This document shows, in pieces, positions 29,645 to 30,518 of a stretch of DNA of 30,518 nucleotides; within the stretch, counting starts at the first letter, position 1; every line of letters starts with the position of its first letter. Source of the stretch: Ruminococcaceae bacterium UBA1405 (lineage in GTDB: Bacteria; Bacillota; Clostridia; Oscillospirales; Ruminococcaceae); the NCBI GenBank assembly GCA_002305685.1, contig DBQB01000042.1, forward strand, positions 33,208 through 63,725, given 5' to 3'. The translations under genes and the position numbers were made by a program. The notes beneath the pieces were generated by a model. It worked only from the letters and a program-made list of their open reading frames with translations. It was not told the DNA's origin and made no database searches.

Positions 29645-30259
29645 ATGAAGAAGGTTTTTGTGTTGGGAGATAGCATCTCCATCCATTATGGGCCTTTTCT
29701 CAAGCAGATGCTGGCGGGAAAGATGGCGTATACCCGCAAAGGGGAAAACGGCGTGATTGGGGACATCAATCAGGCCACCGATGTAAACGGTGGAGACAGC
29801 AGCCACGTACTGTCTTATTTGCAGCAGATGCAGCGGATGGACTTCGACGTGCTGCTGCTCAACTGTGGGCTGCATGATATTAAGGTGGTGAAAGGCAGAC
29901 AGGTGGAGCCGGAGGAGTATCGGGAAAACCTCAAACAGGTGCTGGAACTGATGCGGGAGCGTGGAAAGCCGGTGGTATGGGTTACGACCACGCCGGTGGA
30001 TGACGAACAACATAAAAGATGTATTCAGCAGTTTGCCCGTTACAACCGGGATGTCCTGCTTTATAACGAGATTGCCAGTGAGGTGATGGGTACCTATGGG
30101 GTGCCGGTGATCGATCTGTATCACTTTACCCAGCAGCTGGGCATGGGAGAAGGAATTTATGCGGATCATGTTCATTATCTGGAGCCGGTGCAGAAGATGC
30201 AGGCTGCATATCTGGCTGGGGCTTTGTTGGCCCTGGGCGATGTTGCCAATGTTTTTTAA
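29645..30259 (+). CDS. SGNH/GDSL-family hydrolase
   Basis: A predicted serine esterase, acetylesterase or lipase-like hydrolase; there is no signal peptide, so it is probably cytosolic. The product is 204 residues. Block I is VLGDSIS with nucleophile Ser10, block II Gly is likely in the GENGVIGD area, block III is NCGLHD (73-78) where the usual GxND has His in place of Asn, and block V is DHVHY with Asp174 and His177 completing the triad. GAGAGG lies a few bases before the ATG. It is 12 nt behind the second chromate-type gene and so co-transcribed. Natural substrate is not evident; carbohydrate ester deacetylation is one possibility for this group. Confidence 0.88.
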   Translation: MKKVFVLGDSISIHYGPFLKQMLAGKMAYTRKGENGVIGDINQATDVNGGDSSHVLSYLQQMQRMDFDVLLLNCGLHDIKVVKGRQVEPEEYRENLKQVLELMRERGKPVVWVTTTPVDDEQHKRCIQQFARYNRDVLLYNEIASEVMGTYGVPVIDLYHFTQQLGMGEGIYADHVHYLEPVQKMQAAYLAGALLALGDVANVF

Positions 30260-30275
30260 TGGTGTTTTCTTCTTT

Positions 30276-30322
30276 CGATGTTCTCCTGCGTAGCGGGAGA
30301 ACATCGTGCTTTCGGCTTTTTA
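30276..30322 (+). terminator. terminator-like hairpin after the SGNH gene
   Basis: A 14-bp stem (30276-30289 with 30293-30306, one G-U) with a 3-nt loop, followed by TGCTTTCGGCTTTTT. The T-tract is 10 nt or so from the stem, so efficiency is uncertain, but its position just after the stop supports a terminator. Confidence 0.7.
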
Positions 30323-30427
30323 ACTATGTAGAAGCCTATGAATATGGCATTTTGCCTGGGTTCAGAGCCAAAAAACAACCCTCAAAAAGAAATTTCCGGA
30401 TTTTCTCAAAAACTTTGGAAAAAAGTG

Positions 30428-30456
30428 TTGACAAAAGTAATATGGTATGATATTAT
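30428..30456 (+). promoter_or_regulatory. strong promoter pointing out of the window
   Basis: A perfect -35 TTGACA (30428-30433), a 17-nt spacer and TATTAT (30451-30456), in AT-rich surroundings. It is the closest match to consensus in the window. The transcript would begin near 30463; no start codon with a ribosome binding site is seen in the remaining 56 nt, so the product lies beyond the window. Confidence 0.8.
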
Positions 30457-30518
30457 AATCAAGCACTTTGAGAGCGGGCCTGAGCGGCTCACCAAAAAGG
30501 GCTTCACAATCAGCAAAA

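Noticed and set aside
30259..30450. 63-codon frame after the SGNH gene
   Set aside because: It runs through a terminator-like hairpin and into a promoter, with no ribosome binding site or recognisable product.

Overview
The window looks like chromosomal backbone from a strictly anaerobic Firmicute of class Clostridia, probably an Oscillospiraceae/Ruminococcaceae-type gut bacterium. The reasons are a pyruvate:ferredoxin oxidoreductase, a T-box leader ahead of hisS-aspS, strong AGGAGG-type ribosome binding sites, and a rod-shape cluster joined to division genes. This placement comes from gene content, not from a database search. I see no tRNA, rRNA, CRISPR array, insertion sequence or prophage gene.

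Layout. Positions 1-2316 hold the 3' part of the pyruvate:ferredoxin oxidoreductase gene and its terminator. Positions 2387-5023 hold a half-size EamA transporter with its own promoter, a double-GNAT acetyltransferase and an unrecognised secreted protein, ending in a bidirectional terminator. On the minus strand (5033-9730) lie a glycogen/starch phosphorylase and a cytosolic GH13 alpha-glucan hydrolase; together they would release glucose-1-phosphate and short maltodextrins. The phosphorylase mRNA has a ~200-nt leader with a terminator-like hairpin and a competing upstream arm. Positions 9867-13142 carry zapA, a long U32-family protein (RlhA-like) and maf. Positions 13171-18068 carry mreB, mreC, mreD and PBP2 (mrdA), the cell-elongation machinery. 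They are followed by a MinD-like ATPase and a methylglyoxal-synthase-like gene (18277-19486).

Positions 19500-23155 are a T-box-controlled hisS-aspS operon with a strong terminator. Positions 23368-28387 are a four-gene unit: ABC ATPase, ABC-2 permease, GldG-like auxiliary protein and DUF4340 protein. This resembles the Bacteroidetes gliding ABC cassette but is of unknown function here. Positions 28414-30322 hold a pair of half-size chromate-type transporters and an SGNH hydrolase. A near-consensus promoter at 30428-30456 points out of the window.

Most notable: (i) the MinD-like protein sits where Clostridia commonly have minC-minD-minE-rodA, but minC, minE and rodA are absent, it has Glu at position 38, and it ends before a membrane-targeting helix; (ii) the adjacent methylglyoxal synthase has lost its active-site His; (iii) the T-box ahead of hisS contains no histidine codon, which suggests control by another tRNA, most likely tRNA-Asp; (iv) the phosphorylase leader looks like an attenuator; (v) the Gld-like ABC/DUF4340 unit is the best candidate for a poorly described system.
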